Assembly: GCA_017549105.1 (NCBI GenBank)
Contig: JAFYVN010000011.1
Coordinates: 285,752 to 349,751, forward strand
Length of the DNA stretch: 64,000 bases
Direction of reading: 5' to 3'
Source of the DNA: Clostridia bacterium
GTDB taxonomy: Bacteria > Bacillota > Clostridia > Oscillospirales > Acutalibacteraceae
Of the stretch, positions 8,244 through 17,900 are shown one piece after another (position 1 is the stretch's first letter; every line of letters begins with the position of its first letter). A program made the position numbers and the translations under genes. Below the pieces are notes generated by a model. It was not told the DNA's origin. It did not search any database and worked only from the letters and a program-made list of their open reading frames with translations.

Positions 8244-8272
8244 TATATATTCGATAAATCGGGATTTGTCAA
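8244..8272 (-). promoter_or_regulatory. oxidoreductase promoter containing a dyad in its spacer (site 3)
   Basis: On the minus strand TTGACA (8267-8272) and TATATA (8244-8249) are separated by 17 bases. The inverted repeat GACAAAT-CCCG-ATTTATC (8253-8270) overlaps the -35 box and fills the spacer, the expected place for a repressor site. The stem matches site 1 although the loop differs. Confidence 0.7.
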
Positions 8273-8590
8273 TCAGAAAACACCGTTATTATATTTTTTC
8301 TGCACGCAAAAAATGCAGATAAATCCGATTATTAATCCAACAATCAATACTGCAACCGCAACCGATGTAATCTTTTCCGAATCTCCCAACAGACTTACTA
8401 TTCCGCTGAGCAAAAGTGCCGTTGAGATAACAAACATAGCTTTTCCGAAAGATTTTCCGTATGCGGATTTATCGGTAACGTTTGTTTGATGATAATCATG
8501 AATCAAATTGGTTTTTCCCCGATATATTGCAACACCAAGCACACCAAAAAGTACTGCTGTCAAAAACATAATTATCGAATATGTAATCAT
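8273..8590 (-). CDS. DUF3784 family small membrane protein
   Basis: A 105-residue protein with three hydrophobic segments (residues about 3-22, 50-68 and 75-95). The loop RGKTNLIHDYHQTNVTDKSA followed by YGKSFGKAM is the hallmark of the DUF3784 family, widespread in Firmicutes and of unknown function. GCAGAGG precedes the ATG. It has its own promoter upstream and a dyad element in its leader. Confidence 0.75.
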   Translation of the reverse strand: MITYSIIMFLTAVLFGVLGVAIYRGKTNLIHDYHQTNVTDKSAYGKSFGKAMFVISTALLLSGIVSLLGDSEKITSVAVAVLIVGLIIGFICIFCVQKKYNNGVF

Positions 8591-8602
8591 AATATTACCT
8601 CT

Positions 8603-8654
8603 GCAAATTCTTATTTGTCGAGTTGATTATATCACACGCTTTGGTTAAAAACAA
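8603..8654 (-). promoter_or_regulatory. DUF3784 promoter with dyad element site 4 in the leader
   Basis: On the minus strand TTGTTT (8649-8654) and TATAAT (8626-8631) are 17 bases apart. The element GCAAAT-TCTT-ATTTGTC (8603-8619) lies just downstream of the -10 box, where a bound protein would block clearance. The same element could influence the divergent fucosidase gene. Confidence 0.65.
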
Positions 8655-8740
8655 CCGAACTTTTCTCTCAAATGCAAAGCATTCAGAAAAAATATAGTGC
8701 AAAACCTCCATACGTGTGTTATTATGAACTGGGTGATAAA

Positions 8741-10216
8741 ATGACAACAAAGGAATATCTGAATCTGATAGATAAAGTAAATGAAAACGGAAAATACAAG
8801 GCTGATTGGAGCTCTCTGTCACAGCACAAAGTGCCCGAATGGTATATGCACGATAAATTAGGTGTGTTCATTCATTGGGGTGTTTATTCCGTACCCGCCT
8901 TCGGTTGCGAATGGTATTCAAGAGGAATGTATGAAAAGGGAACACGTGAATTTGAGCATCACAGAAAAATCTGGGGCGAGCAAAAGGATTTCGGTTATAA
9001 GGACTTTATCCCTATGTTCAAGGCTGAAAAATTCAATGCTTCCGAATGGGTTACTCTTTTCAAAAAAGCAGGTATGAAATATGTAATGCCCGTTGCAGAG
9101 CATCATGACGGTTTCGCTATGTATGACACTCAGTTTAATCGCTGGAATGCGAAAGAAATGGGACCTTGCCGTGACGTTATCGGTGAACTGAAAGCGGAGT
9201 GCGAAAAACAAGGTCTGGAATTTTGTGCATCATCTCACCGTGCAGAGCATTACTTCTTTATGAATCCCGGCAGACTTTGCGAGAGCGATGTGAATGATGA
9301 AAAATATTCTGATTTTTACGGTCCTGCAGTTTACTGCGAAGAATTTGACCCTACAATAATCCATCAGACTACCGCCGATACCTATTCAACGGGAGCGAGT
9401 ACGGAGTGGCTTGAAGACTGGCTTGTCCGCACCTGTGAATTGATTGATAAATATCAGCCGTCCGTCATCTATTTCGACTGGTGGATTCACAACCATTCGT
9501 TTAAGCCTTATCTGAAAAAGCTTGCGGCATATTATTATAACCGGGCTGAAGAATGGGGCAAAGAGGTAACAATCAACTATAAGCATGAGGCTTTTCCGCC
9601 GAACGTTGCAACCTTTGATGTTGAGCGTGGCGCTCTTACAGGCATTTCACCGATTTATTGGCAGACAGATACAGCAATCGGCAAACATTCCTGGGGTTAT
9701 CGCTTTGATAACGAATACAAGAGTGCAAGACAGGTTATCTGCGACCTTGTTGATATTGTCAGCAAAAACGGAAACCTGCTCATTAATATCGGTCCCAAAG
9801 CCGATGGAACGATTACTGCTGAAGAAACTGAAGTTCTTCTCACAATAGGTGAATGGCTTTCTGTTAACGGCGAAGGAATTTACGGAACAACGTTCTGGAA
9901 ACAATTCGGCGAAGGCGAAGTCAATGCGGTTGACGGATTTTTCAAAGACGGCGACGAAAAGCAGTTCACAACCGAAGATTTCAGGTTTACATATAAAAAC
10001 GGATATCTTTATGCTTTTCAGATGAGACCTTCAAAAACCGTAAATATCAAAACTCTCAGAAAGCATATTCCTCACGACTATCTGATTGAAAGCGTTGAGC
10101 TTTTGGGCAGTAATGAAGAGATAGACAATTCAAGAGATGAGAATTCTCTTAAAATAGAACTTAAAGGCGAATTTAAAAATGATTTGCCGATTTGTTTCAA
10201 AATTAAAATCGGTTAG
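8741..10216 (+). CDS. alpha-L-fucosidase, glycoside hydrolase family 29
   Basis: A 491-residue retaining exo-fucosidase, with no signal peptide and so probably intracellular. Family features: KLGVFIHWGVYSVPAFGCEW near the N-terminus, HHDGFAMYDTQFNRWNA at about 115, and IYFDWWIHNH around residue 246, where the aspartate is the expected nucleophile. The C-terminal 90 residues form a beta-sandwich-like domain. The start at 8741 follows GGGTGATAAA; an upstream in-frame extension has no ribosome site. It is divergent from the DUF3784 gene and close to a GH43-like enzyme and MFS transporter, consistent with use of fucosylated host or plant glycans. Confidence 0.9.
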   Translation: MTTKEYLNLIDKVNENGKYKADWSSLSQHKVPEWYMHDKLGVFIHWGVYSVPAFGCEWYSRGMYEKGTREFEHHRKIWGEQKDFGYKDFIPMFKAEKFNASEWVTLFKKAGMKYVMPVAEHHDGFAMYDTQFNRWNAKEMGPCRDVIGELKAECEKQGLEFCASSHRAEHYFFMNPGRLCESDVNDEKYSDFYGPAVYCEEFDPTIIHQTTADTYSTGASTEWLEDWLVRTCELIDKYQPSVIYFDWWIHNHSFKPYLKKLAAYYYNRAEEWGKEVTINYKHEAFPPNVATFDVERGALTGISPIYWQTDTAIGKHSWGYRFDNEYKSARQVICDLVDIVSKNGNLLINIGPKADGTITAEETEVLLTIGEWLSVNGEGIYGTTFWKQFGEGEVNAVDGFFKDGDEKQFTTEDFRFTYKNGYLYAFQMRPSKTVNIKTLRKHIPHDYLIESVELLGSNEEIDNSRDENSLKIELKGEFKNDLPICFKIKIG

Positions 10217-10326
10217 GTTTTAAAATCGTAAAAATAATGTGATGGTTTATAGTGAAGGACTGTAATAATTCTACACGACAGGAAACTTGAAAAAGTGAGA
10301 AAGAATTTTGGCGAGAGTGCGAAATT

Positions 10327-10740
10327 ATGATTAAAGAACTTATACACGACCCGATTTTGCTTGCGAAAAAATCGGAGGTTGCAACAAAAGAAGATTTGCA
10401 GGTGGCACAGGATTTGCTGGATACTCTCATCGCCCACAAAGACGGCTGTGTAGGTATGGCGGCGAATATGATTGGTGTGCACAAGCGTATTATTGCTTTT
10501 GATAACGACGGCACATATATGGTTATGTTCAACCCCGAAATCATAAAGAAATCGGGACCCTACGATGCAGAAGAAGGCTGTCTTTCTCTGCCCGGAGGAC
10601 CCCGAAAGTGCAAGCGTTATCAGACAATAAAAGTGCAGTGGCAGACGGCTGAATTCCAGACCCGTATCAAAACATTCACGGGTTTCCCTGCGCAGATAAT
10701 TCAGCACGAGGTTGACCATTGTGACGGCGTGCTGATATAA
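10327..10740 (+). CDS. peptide deformylase-like protein with an altered motif 1
   Basis: Peptide deformylases remove the formyl group from the initiator methionine using a metal bound by Cys and two His. Motif 2 (EEGCLSLPG, Cys about residue 84) and motif 3 (QHEVDHCDG) are intact. In motif 1 the expected G-x-G-L-A-A-x-Q reads CVGMAANM, so the conserved glutamine is replaced by methionine (about residue 48) and the first glycine by cysteine. At 137 residues it is shorter than housekeeping deformylases. Such short proteins occur in Clostridia beside a normal copy. It may be a second deformylase or act on other substrates. The ribosome site is weak (GGCGAGAG). Confidence 0.78.
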   Translation: MIKELIHDPILLAKKSEVATKEDLQVAQDLLDTLIAHKDGCVGMAANMIGVHKRIIAFDNDGTYMVMFNPEIIKKSGPYDAEEGCLSLPGGPRKCKRYQTIKVQWQTAEFQTRIKTFTGFPAQIIQHEVDHCDGVLI

Positions 10741-10791
10741 TATTCACAGAAAAACAGCGGTTCTCAAAATTTATAAAAGGAGTTTTTGTTT

Positions 10792-12252
10792 ATGAAAACA
10801 AAATCCGACGTCGGAACAAAAATTATTTCGATTATTCTCGGTGCAATTATGGGCGGATTTATGTGGCGATGCAGGGGCGACGGCGGCTTCGGCTCATCGT
10901 GGGGTCTTTACAGCGTGGGTCTTGTGCTTATGCTTCTGATTTATCATTTCTACGGCAACCGCAAGGGTATGAAATACGAAATGATTCCCCTCGGCGCGCT
11001 TATGCTGGGTTTGAGCGTTACGGGATATGCAACGGTTATTGTTCAGCTTGCAGGCGTTGTGTGGAGCGACCTGCCGTATTCGGGCGAGATGCTGAACGGT
11101 CTTGACCCCGTGCTTCTCGGGCCAAACGGCGACGTTTATGCGCCTGCCGACCACGTGAGCGGTGCGGTGATAATCTTCCTTATGGCGTTTACGTTGATTC
11201 CGCTTTTTGCGTTTTTTGTTACGTCCCTTTTTTCGGGTAAAGAATACAAAATCAAACATTACATAATTGCCATTGCGGTGTATATGATATCATCGCTGAT
11301 TTTCAAAGCTACGGTTTCGCACTTTATTCTTCAGCTTATCAACCCCGATCAGGTTGCTTATGCTGCGCTCGGTCTTAAGGAATGCGGCTATGATTACGCA
11401 AGCCCGATGGCGGCTTATATGAGCCACTTCCTTGACAGAGGCTGGACACAGGAAATCCCGTTTTTTGAAAATTATTTTATGAGCATCGAACACGTTTCAG
11501 ATTCGCTTGCGGTTATTGCACTTTCGCTTTATGCGCTCATTTTCCGCAAGGATAAATACACTTGCTTCGGCTCGCTTATTCTGAATATTCTCACCGCAAT
11601 CACAACCACCGTTTTCACCGCCCTTGTTTCATACAGTTTCGGTTCGGGATTCTTCAAGGGTGTTGAATTTTCGGCAACGTTCAAGCGATTTGCAACCTGG
11701 GGCACGTGGGAATTTATCGTCGGATTCTTTGTCGGTTTGTTTATTATGGCGTTTCTCGCCCTTACTGTCAGAAACAGCAATGCCGACGCAGAAGATATTC
11801 TGCCTGTTTTTGAAAACAAAAAACTCAGCTTCGGTTTTAACTTCCTGCTGACGGTGTTTATTCTCGGCGTTACACCTGCCAGAGCAATCGGAATCCGTTT
11901 TGCTCGTCTTCTTGTAACCGCAAACGTGCTTGGCGACGACGAACCTCTCGGCACGATTCTGACGGTTGTTTTATCCGTTATTTTCGGCGTGTTTATGATT
12001 AAAATACTTCGCAAAAACATTCTTGAAAAGGGCACGAATGCATTCGATATGTCACCCGTGAAGTTTGCAAAAATCGCACTTCCGTCATATCTTGGAATGT
12101 GCTTCACGGTGTATTTCTTTATGGACAGCTTCGGAATCCGCTTTATCAGAACAGATATCACCGTGCCGATTATGCTTGTCGCCTCTGCTCTGATTGCGGT
12201 GATTTATATACCGCTCAGAATGAAAATGGCTGCAAAGCGAGAAAACTCTTAA
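10792..12252 (+). CDS. large integral membrane protein of unknown function
   Basis: I do not recognise this 486-residue protein. It has about 12-13 hydrophobic segments spread over the whole length and short loops. Two features stand out: GGFMWRCRGDGGFGSSWG in the first 40 residues, glycine- and charge-rich between two membrane segments, and the acidic loop NSNADAEDILPVFENKK near the middle. No transporter signature is visible. AAAGGAG precedes the ATG at 10792; the TTG six bases upstream is less well placed. It lies 51 bases after the deformylase-like gene and 18 bases before the dehydrogenase, so the three may be cotranscribed. Confidence 0.75.
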   Translation: MKTKSDVGTKIISIILGAIMGGFMWRCRGDGGFGSSWGLYSVGLVLMLLIYHFYGNRKGMKYEMIPLGALMLGLSVTGYATVIVQLAGVVWSDLPYSGEMLNGLDPVLLGPNGDVYAPADHVSGAVIIFLMAFTLIPLFAFFVTSLFSGKEYKIKHYIIAIAVYMISSLIFKATVSHFILQLINPDQVAYAALGLKECGYDYASPMAAYMSHFLDRGWTQEIPFFENYFMSIEHVSDSLAVIALSLYALIFRKDKYTCFGSLILNILTAITTTVFTALVSYSFGSGFFKGVEFSATFKRFATWGTWEFIVGFFVGLFIMAFLALTVRNSNADAEDILPVFENKKLSFGFNFLLTVFILGVTPARAIGIRFARLLVTANVLGDDEPLGTILTVVLSVIFGVFMIKILRKNILEKGTNAFDMSPVKFAKIALPSYLGMCFTVYFFMDSFGIRFIRTDITVPIMLVASALIAVIYIPLRMKMAAKRENS

Positions 12253-12270
12253 AAACTTCGGAGAATTGAT

Positions 12271-13308
12271 ATGCTTGCTTATACATACAAAAAACACGGA
12301 AAGTTTGAGCTTACTGACAAGCCGAAGCCGGAGATAATTGACAGTCGTGATGCGGTTGTGCGTGTTACGATGAGCAGTATTTGTTCAAGCGATTTGCACA
12401 TCAAACACGGCTCTGTGCCTCGTGCCGTGCCCGGTATTACAGTCGGTCACGAGATGGTTGGTGTTGTTGAAAGCATTGGCTCGGATGTTAAGAATGTCAA
12501 AGTCGGCGACAGGGTTACCGTTAATGTTGAAACTTTTTGCGGAGAATGTTTCTTCTGCAAGAAAGGTTATGTAAACAACTGTACCGACAAGAATGGCGGA
12601 TGGGCACTCGGATGCAGAATTGACGGCGGACAGACCGAGTTTGTTCGTGTACCTTATGCAGATATGGGGCTCAACAAAATCCCCGATACCGTTACCGATG
12701 AGCAGTCGTTGTTTGTCGGCGACGTGCTTGCAACGGGATTCTGGGCAACTCGCATTTCTGAAATAACTCCCGATGATACTGTGCTGATTATCGGCGCAGG
12801 TCCGACGGGTATCTGCACTCTGCTTTGCGTTATGCTCAAAAATCCGAAGAGAATTATTGTCTGCGAAAAAGACCAAAATCGTATTGATTTTGTGAAGTCG
12901 CATTATCCCGACGTGCTCGTTTGCGAGCCTGAAAACTGCAAGTATTTTGTGACCCAAAATTCTGACCATGGTGGTGCGGATGTTGTTCTTGAAGTTGCAG
13001 GTGCAGAAGATACTTTCCGCCTTGCGTGGGAGTGTGCAAGACCGAATGCGATTGTTACGGTTGTTGCGCTTTACGATAAACCGCAGAGCCTGCCTCTGCC
13101 CGATATGTATGGCAAGAATCTGATTTTCAAAACGGGCGGTGTTGACGGCTGCGACTGTGACGAAATTCTCTCACTTATCGAACAGGGTAAAATTGACACA
13201 ACCCCACTGATTACCCACCGCTTTGCCCTCAAAGACATCGAAAAAGCATACGAAATCTTTGAGAACAAGCTTGACGGGGCAATTAAAATAGCGGTGACAA
13301 CTGAATAA
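12271..13308 (+). CDS. zinc-dependent medium-chain alcohol dehydrogenase
   Basis: A 345-residue cytoplasmic NAD(P)-dependent dehydrogenase. Catalytic zinc ligands are visible in SICSSDLH and VGHEMVG. The structural zinc loop is CGECFFCKKGYVNNC (four cysteines). The Rossmann motif is IIGAGPTGICTLL. The overall pattern resembles sorbitol, threonine or secondary-alcohol dehydrogenases, and the substrate is not determined. CGGAG lies close before the ATG. It ends shortly before a bidirectional terminator shared with the convergent GH5 gene. Confidence 0.88.
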   Translation: MLAYTYKKHGKFELTDKPKPEIIDSRDAVVRVTMSSICSSDLHIKHGSVPRAVPGITVGHEMVGVVESIGSDVKNVKVGDRVTVNVETFCGECFFCKKGYVNNCTDKNGGWALGCRIDGGQTEFVRVPYADMGLNKIPDTVTDEQSLFVGDVLATGFWATRISEITPDDTVLIIGAGPTGICTLLCVMLKNPKRIIVCEKDQNRIDFVKSHYPDVLVCEPENCKYFVTQNSDHGGADVVLEVAGAEDTFRLAWECARPNAIVTVVALYDKPQSLPLPDMYGKNLIFKTGGVDGCDCDEILSLIEQGKIDTTPLITHRFALKDIEKAYEIFENKLDGAIKIAVTTE

Positions 13309-13314
13309 AAAATG

Positions 13315-13358
13315 ACCTCCTTGCATTTGGCGTACCATTTACAAGGAGGTTTTGCTTT
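13315..13358. terminator. bidirectional terminator between the dehydrogenase and the GH5 gene
   Basis: ACCTCCTTG (13315-13323) pairs perfectly with CAAGGAGGT (13342-13350) around an 18-base loop, with TTTTGCTTTT to the right and an A-run to the left. It lies between two convergent stop codons. Confidence 0.8.
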
Positions 13359-14440
13359 TACGGTTTTATGTAATCGGGGAATTCGAGGACGTGTGTTGTT
13401 CTGTCAAAAAGTCTGAAATCCAGACCGTTATCCCACACAAGGCAGGGAATACCGAATTTGTTTGCGGTGGTGATAAAATATTCTGCTCTTTCGGAAAGAT
13501 TTTCGAGGTTGACTCTGTCTGTCCAGCCGAATTCACCAAGCACAACGCCGTAACCTTTTTTGATTATAATTCTGTAAATATCCCTGAAAATTTTATACAT
13601 TTCATATTTCTCAATCAGTGTGAGTTTCTTTTCGCAGTCAAGGAATTCGCTTCTGTGTGCCGTTCCGTAGTAGCAATGAATGGAAACAAGAACGCGGGGA
13701 TCATCAGGCAGTCTGAGTGCGGAAACGGGTTCGGTTTCACAGCGTGCCGCATAGGTAGTGATTGAAACAAAACGGCTTTCGTTTTTGCCTCCGCTTTCTC
13801 GTATGGCTTTGAGTGCCGCAAAGTTGAGATTATTGACAACCTCATAATGCTCGGGAATTCCGCTCCATTCGGTATCGCATCCAACTACTCTCGGCTCGTT
13901 CATCGTTTCGAAGATGAGGCGTTCGTCGTAGTCCTTGAAATATTCACTCACCTGCGACCAGATGGCAGTGATAACCGCTGTTGCGCTTTCTTCGTGCGCT
14001 TTATCGGTAACAAGCCAGAATGTGTCATCGTGATGGATGTTTATTATGGCGTACATTTCACACTCGAGCACCCAGTCAACAATCTGCTTTACACGGACAA
14101 GCCACTCTTCGTCAATCACATAATTCTCATCAAGGTGCTGTGCCCAGGTTATCGGAATTCTGACGGTACCGAAACCTGCATTTTTTACGGCTTCTATCAT
14201 TTCTTTGGTCGTATAAGGATTGCCCCAGTAAGTTTCACTTTCAAGACCCATTTTTTCGGCCGAACCCATTTCGCAGGCTTCAAGTGTGTTTCCGAGATTC
14301 CAGCCGTTGCCTAAGTTTTTGGCAAACTCAACGGATTCTGTCTGCGGTGATTCGGGGAAAAATACTGTGTCAACGATATTCGAAAAACAACCGCTGAAAA
14401 AAGTAACGATGGCGGTAATAAATGCAACAACCGACTTCAT
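13358..14440 (-). CDS. glycoside hydrolase family 5 glycanase, probable lipoprotein
   Basis: A 360-residue cellulase-type beta-glycanase. The GH5 landmarks are LGNGWNLGNTLEA near the N-terminus, FETMNEPR containing the acid/base glutamate (about residue 182), HCYYGT, and VVLGEFGW containing the nucleophile glutamate near residue 298. The first 18 residues are a hydrophobic export signal ending FFSGC, a lipobox-like sequence, so the enzyme is probably anchored outside the membrane. It is a single catalytic domain without a binding module or dockerin. A promoter is visible at 14477-14505. It likely cuts plant beta-glucan, cellulose or xyloglucan; the subfamily cannot be assigned by eye. Confidence 0.88.
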   Translation of the reverse strand: MKSVVAFITAIVTFFSGCFSNIVDTVFFPESPQTESVEFAKNLGNGWNLGNTLEACEMGSAEKMGLESETYWGNPYTTKEMIEAVKNAGFGTVRIPITWAQHLDENYVIDEEWLVRVKQIVDWVLECEMYAIINIHHDDTFWLVTDKAHEESATAVITAIWSQVSEYFKDYDERLIFETMNEPRVVGCDTEWSGIPEHYEVVNNLNFAALKAIRESGGKNESRFVSITTYAARCETEPVSALRLPDDPRVLVSIHCYYGTAHRSEFLDCEKKLTLIEKYEMYKIFRDIYRIIIKKGYGVVLGEFGWTDRVNLENLSERAEYFITTANKFGIPCLVWDNGLDFRLFDRTTHVLEFPDYIKP

Positions 14441-14476
14441 AATAATATCTCTCCGTATAGTTTGTTTACAAGATAT

Positions 14477-14505
14477 ATCTTATCAAAAAGCAGATTGAAA
14501 ATCAA
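14477..14505 (-). promoter_or_regulatory. GH5 gene promoter
   Basis: On the minus strand TTGATT (14500-14505) and TAAGAT (14477-14482) are 17 bases apart, about 36 bases before the start codon. Confidence 0.55.
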
Positions 14506-14573
14506 GCGGGTGAAGCATTATAGGTCCTGAACGCTTAAATGCAAACGCCTGAAACCGTTGATATGTAAGGGAA

Positions 14574-14744
14574 TTACTCCAACCGTTTCTCTAAATTGAG
14601 CATTGCGGAAATGTAGTTTTCTGACTGTATCAATGTTGTAAAGTCAGGGTCGCCTTCGCGGATACGCATGGTGCGGCGGATTTCTTTGGGGATGACGACT
14701 CTTCCGAGATCGTCGATTCTTCTGACAATACCTGTGGCTTTCAT
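14574..14744 (-). pseudogene. truncated AbrB/SpoVT-type regulator, copy 2
   Basis: Codons 1-33 encode the same AbrB half as copy 1 (identical residues through TMRIREGDP), preceded by the same ribosome site and promoter. After GDP the frame continues into an unrelated 23-residue tail (beginning DFTTLIQSENYISAM) and stops. An intact relative would continue with about 15 more residues to close the fold, so this looks like a decayed duplicate rather than a working regulator. The downstream DNA still aligns loosely with copy 1 for about 30 bases, suggesting decay from a common full-length gene. Confidence 0.7.
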
Positions 14745-14765
14745 TTTATATCTTTCTCCTTGTTT

Positions 14766-14794
14766 TCAATATTTGCCCTGTTATTGTTTGTCAG
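14766..14794 (-). promoter_or_regulatory. promoter of AbrB-like copy 2
   Basis: CTGACA (14789-14794), 17-base spacer, TATTGA (14766-14771) on the minus strand. Identical in sequence to the promoter at 2879-2907. Confidence 0.55.
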
Positions 14795-14844
14795 AATTTG
14801 CGGTTTATGCGACAAAAAACAAATTTCAGAATTAACTGATACAG

Positions 14845-14873
14845 TTGAAAAAACATACTTTGTATAGTATAAT
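14845..14873 (+). promoter_or_regulatory. promoter of the leucine-rich-repeat protein gene
   Basis: TTGAAA (14845-14850) and TATAAT (14868-14873) are 17 bases apart, 42 bases before the start codon. A clean AAAAGGAGAAAAA ribosome site follows. Confidence 0.75.
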
Positions 14874-14915
14874 TGAAACATAATTTAATCCGATAGTAAA
14901 AAAGGAGAAAAAACA

Positions 14916-17900
14916 ATGAAGAAAAATTCTTTAGTGGTTTTTGCTTTTATATTTGTCTTGATGGCTGTGCTTTGTACGGCTTTTTTAAGCAAAAGCAGTC
15001 CGAAAGCCGAAGCGGTAATCATTAACACAACAGGCGAAGTGTATGTGCCTCTGACAACGTGTCCGAGTAATTATGTAAAGCCGTTTACTGATAAACTTGA
15101 TCTGGCAGAATATACAGCGGTTCCCGACGGCGGATTTGTTGAAACTGTAACAAACGAAGACGTAAGCCTTATTTATGACAGTTCAACAAAAATACTGAAA
15201 ATTGAGGGCAAGGGCATCGTTCCGAATGGACACGAATTTAAAAACGTTGAAAAAATCATAATCGGTAACGGTATAACGGAAATCAGTGAGGCTGCATTTT
15301 TTGGCTGCACATCTCTCAAAGAAGTTGTTATGCCCGAAAGTCTGAAAATCATCGGAGAATCAGCATTCAGAAACTGCATTGCTCTTTATGAAATTTCATT
15401 CCCCGACAGCCTGGAAACCATAGGGGGAAGCGCGTTCAACGGCTGTCTGAACCTCAAGAAAATCAGCCTCGGAAGCGGAATCAGAAACATCGGCGGACAA
15501 GCTTTTTACGACACAAACTATTATCTGAATGAGGATAATTGGAAAGACGGCGAGCTTTATCTTGACGGCTGTCTGCTGGACGCAAAAGTTATCAACGACG
15601 GTGATTACACAATCAAAGACGGCACAAAAGTAATCGGAGGATATTTGTTTTCGGGAGCCTGGAATATCAAATCTTTCAGCATTCCCGACAGCGTTGTCGG
15701 TATCAGTGACGGTGCATTTGTAAACTGTAAAATCAATCCGAACGACATCCCCGAAAGCGTTGACTCCATTGGCGCTCTGTCGTTTGCGACCACCCCCGAC
15801 CTTCACAAGCTGAATTCGGAAGTTGAAATTTCCGAAAACATTAAGTCAATCAGTGCGGGTGCGTTCTATAACCGTGATGTAACCGCTTTTTCGGTTGATA
15901 AAAATAATCCTTATTTTTTGAGCGATGAAAACGGTGTGCTTTTCACAAAGGACATGAAAAAGCTGATTGCATTCCCCGACGGAAGTACGCTTACTTCTTA
16001 TACAGTACCCTTCGGAGTCACCGAGATTGAAGATTTTGCTTTTGCGTTCTGTAATCTGAAGAATATTTCAATGCCCGCAACCGTTGGAAAAATCGGATAC
16101 GGAGCTTTTTCGAGGTGCAGTCAGCTGTCGGAGTTGATAATTCCCGACGCAGTCATAGAATTGGATTATTACACTTTCTATTACAGCAAAATCGAACGGA
16201 TTGATAGCGGAGACGGGATTACTTCATTTTTCGGTGATTACGGATCGGAAACCAAATATATAAAGATAGGTAAATCGGTACAGTATACAGGATCAGGCTT
16301 TTCGGGGGTTATAGAATATGAAGTTGACCCCGAAAATCCATATTACTGCAATGATGAATACGGTGTTCTTTATAACAAAGAAAAAACGTTGCTGGTTTCC
16401 TTCCCGTCCTGCAATCCCGTTGAGCATTATGTTATGCCGTCAACCGTTGAAGATGTCGGGAGATGCACCGATCCGTTCTCGAATCTGAAAACTCTGACTT
16501 TTTCCGAAAACATTAAGCCGGACAGCGACTACCTTTTTTGGGAGCAGATTTTAGGGTATCCGAGAAATACGTTTTCAGACATCATAGCAGAAAAATACAT
16601 AATGCCCGAAAGCAATGAATATTTCTGCACCGACGAAAACGGCGTTATATTCAACAAGGATAAAACACTTCTCGTCGGTTACCCACGAATGAACAAAAGT
16701 GCAAGTTATTCCGTTCCTGAAGGCGTTGAAATAATAGCCGGGGATGCTTTTAAAAATTGCGATAATCTTACGGAAATTCACATCCCCGAAAGTGTAAAAA
16801 CAATCGGTGAGTATGCTTTTCGGGAATGCGAAAATATTACCTCGGTAACAGGCTGTGAAGGTCTGGAGAGAATAGACACAGGGGCATTTGAAGACTGTCA
16901 TAATCTTCGTGAAATAACTATTCCCGACAAACCGATGAGGTTGGGTTGGAATGTTATTTCAACATCAACAACGGTCTTTTTCCTGGATGAAACTTTCCAG
17001 ATGGAATATGTTAACGGCTTCTATCTCGGCAATCATCTTTTACGGAGTGAAGATTCCTTTGGAACGGGTGATATCAGTATCAGAGAAGGAACTCTGGATA
17101 TAGGTACAGAGGCAATATGTGAAACGGCAAGAAATTTGTATATACCCAAATCGGTTAAAATCATCAATACAAATGCTTTTTATCGGGTAATAGGGCTTCA
17201 GAATATCTATTACGCAGGCACTCCCGAGGAATGGAAAGAAATTGATATTTTCTATTATAAATATGATGAATACTTCCAAGAAAATGATATTCTTGATGAT
17301 GTAGTTATCCATTATAATTCAACCGGAATACCTGTTCTTGAAACCAGACCCGAAACCGTAACGGATAAGGACACGGGAGTTTCAATCGATTTTGATGCAG
17401 CGAGATATAACGGTGAGGTTGAGTTTTGGGTTAGTCCGAATATCGATGACGGCTCTGCTTTTGACCTTATCACAACCGAAACCGATGTTGAAGATTTCTT
17501 CCTCTATGATATAACAATGAATTTAAACGGAAGGAACGTTCAGCCGGCAGAACCTGTTACCGTGCGACTTCCGGTTCCCGAGGGCTTCAATCCCTCCCGT
17601 TCAGTTATTTTCCATATAGATACGGTAACATGCAGGGTTGAGCGTATGGATGCACGTGTTGAAGACGGATATCTTGTGTTTGAAACCGACCATTTCAGTT
17701 ACTACGCAATCGTTGAAGAAAAGGCGGACTGCACAATTGAGTTCAACCACGCGGACAAAACAATCAATTATAAGCAAAGCGATTCGGTCAGCGCAACCGC
17801 TTCGGAAGGAAAGGTTGTTTACAGTTCATCCGACCCCGATATCGTTACTGTTGATAAAAACGGAAATATCACCGCCAAAAAAATCGGAACGGCGGTTATT

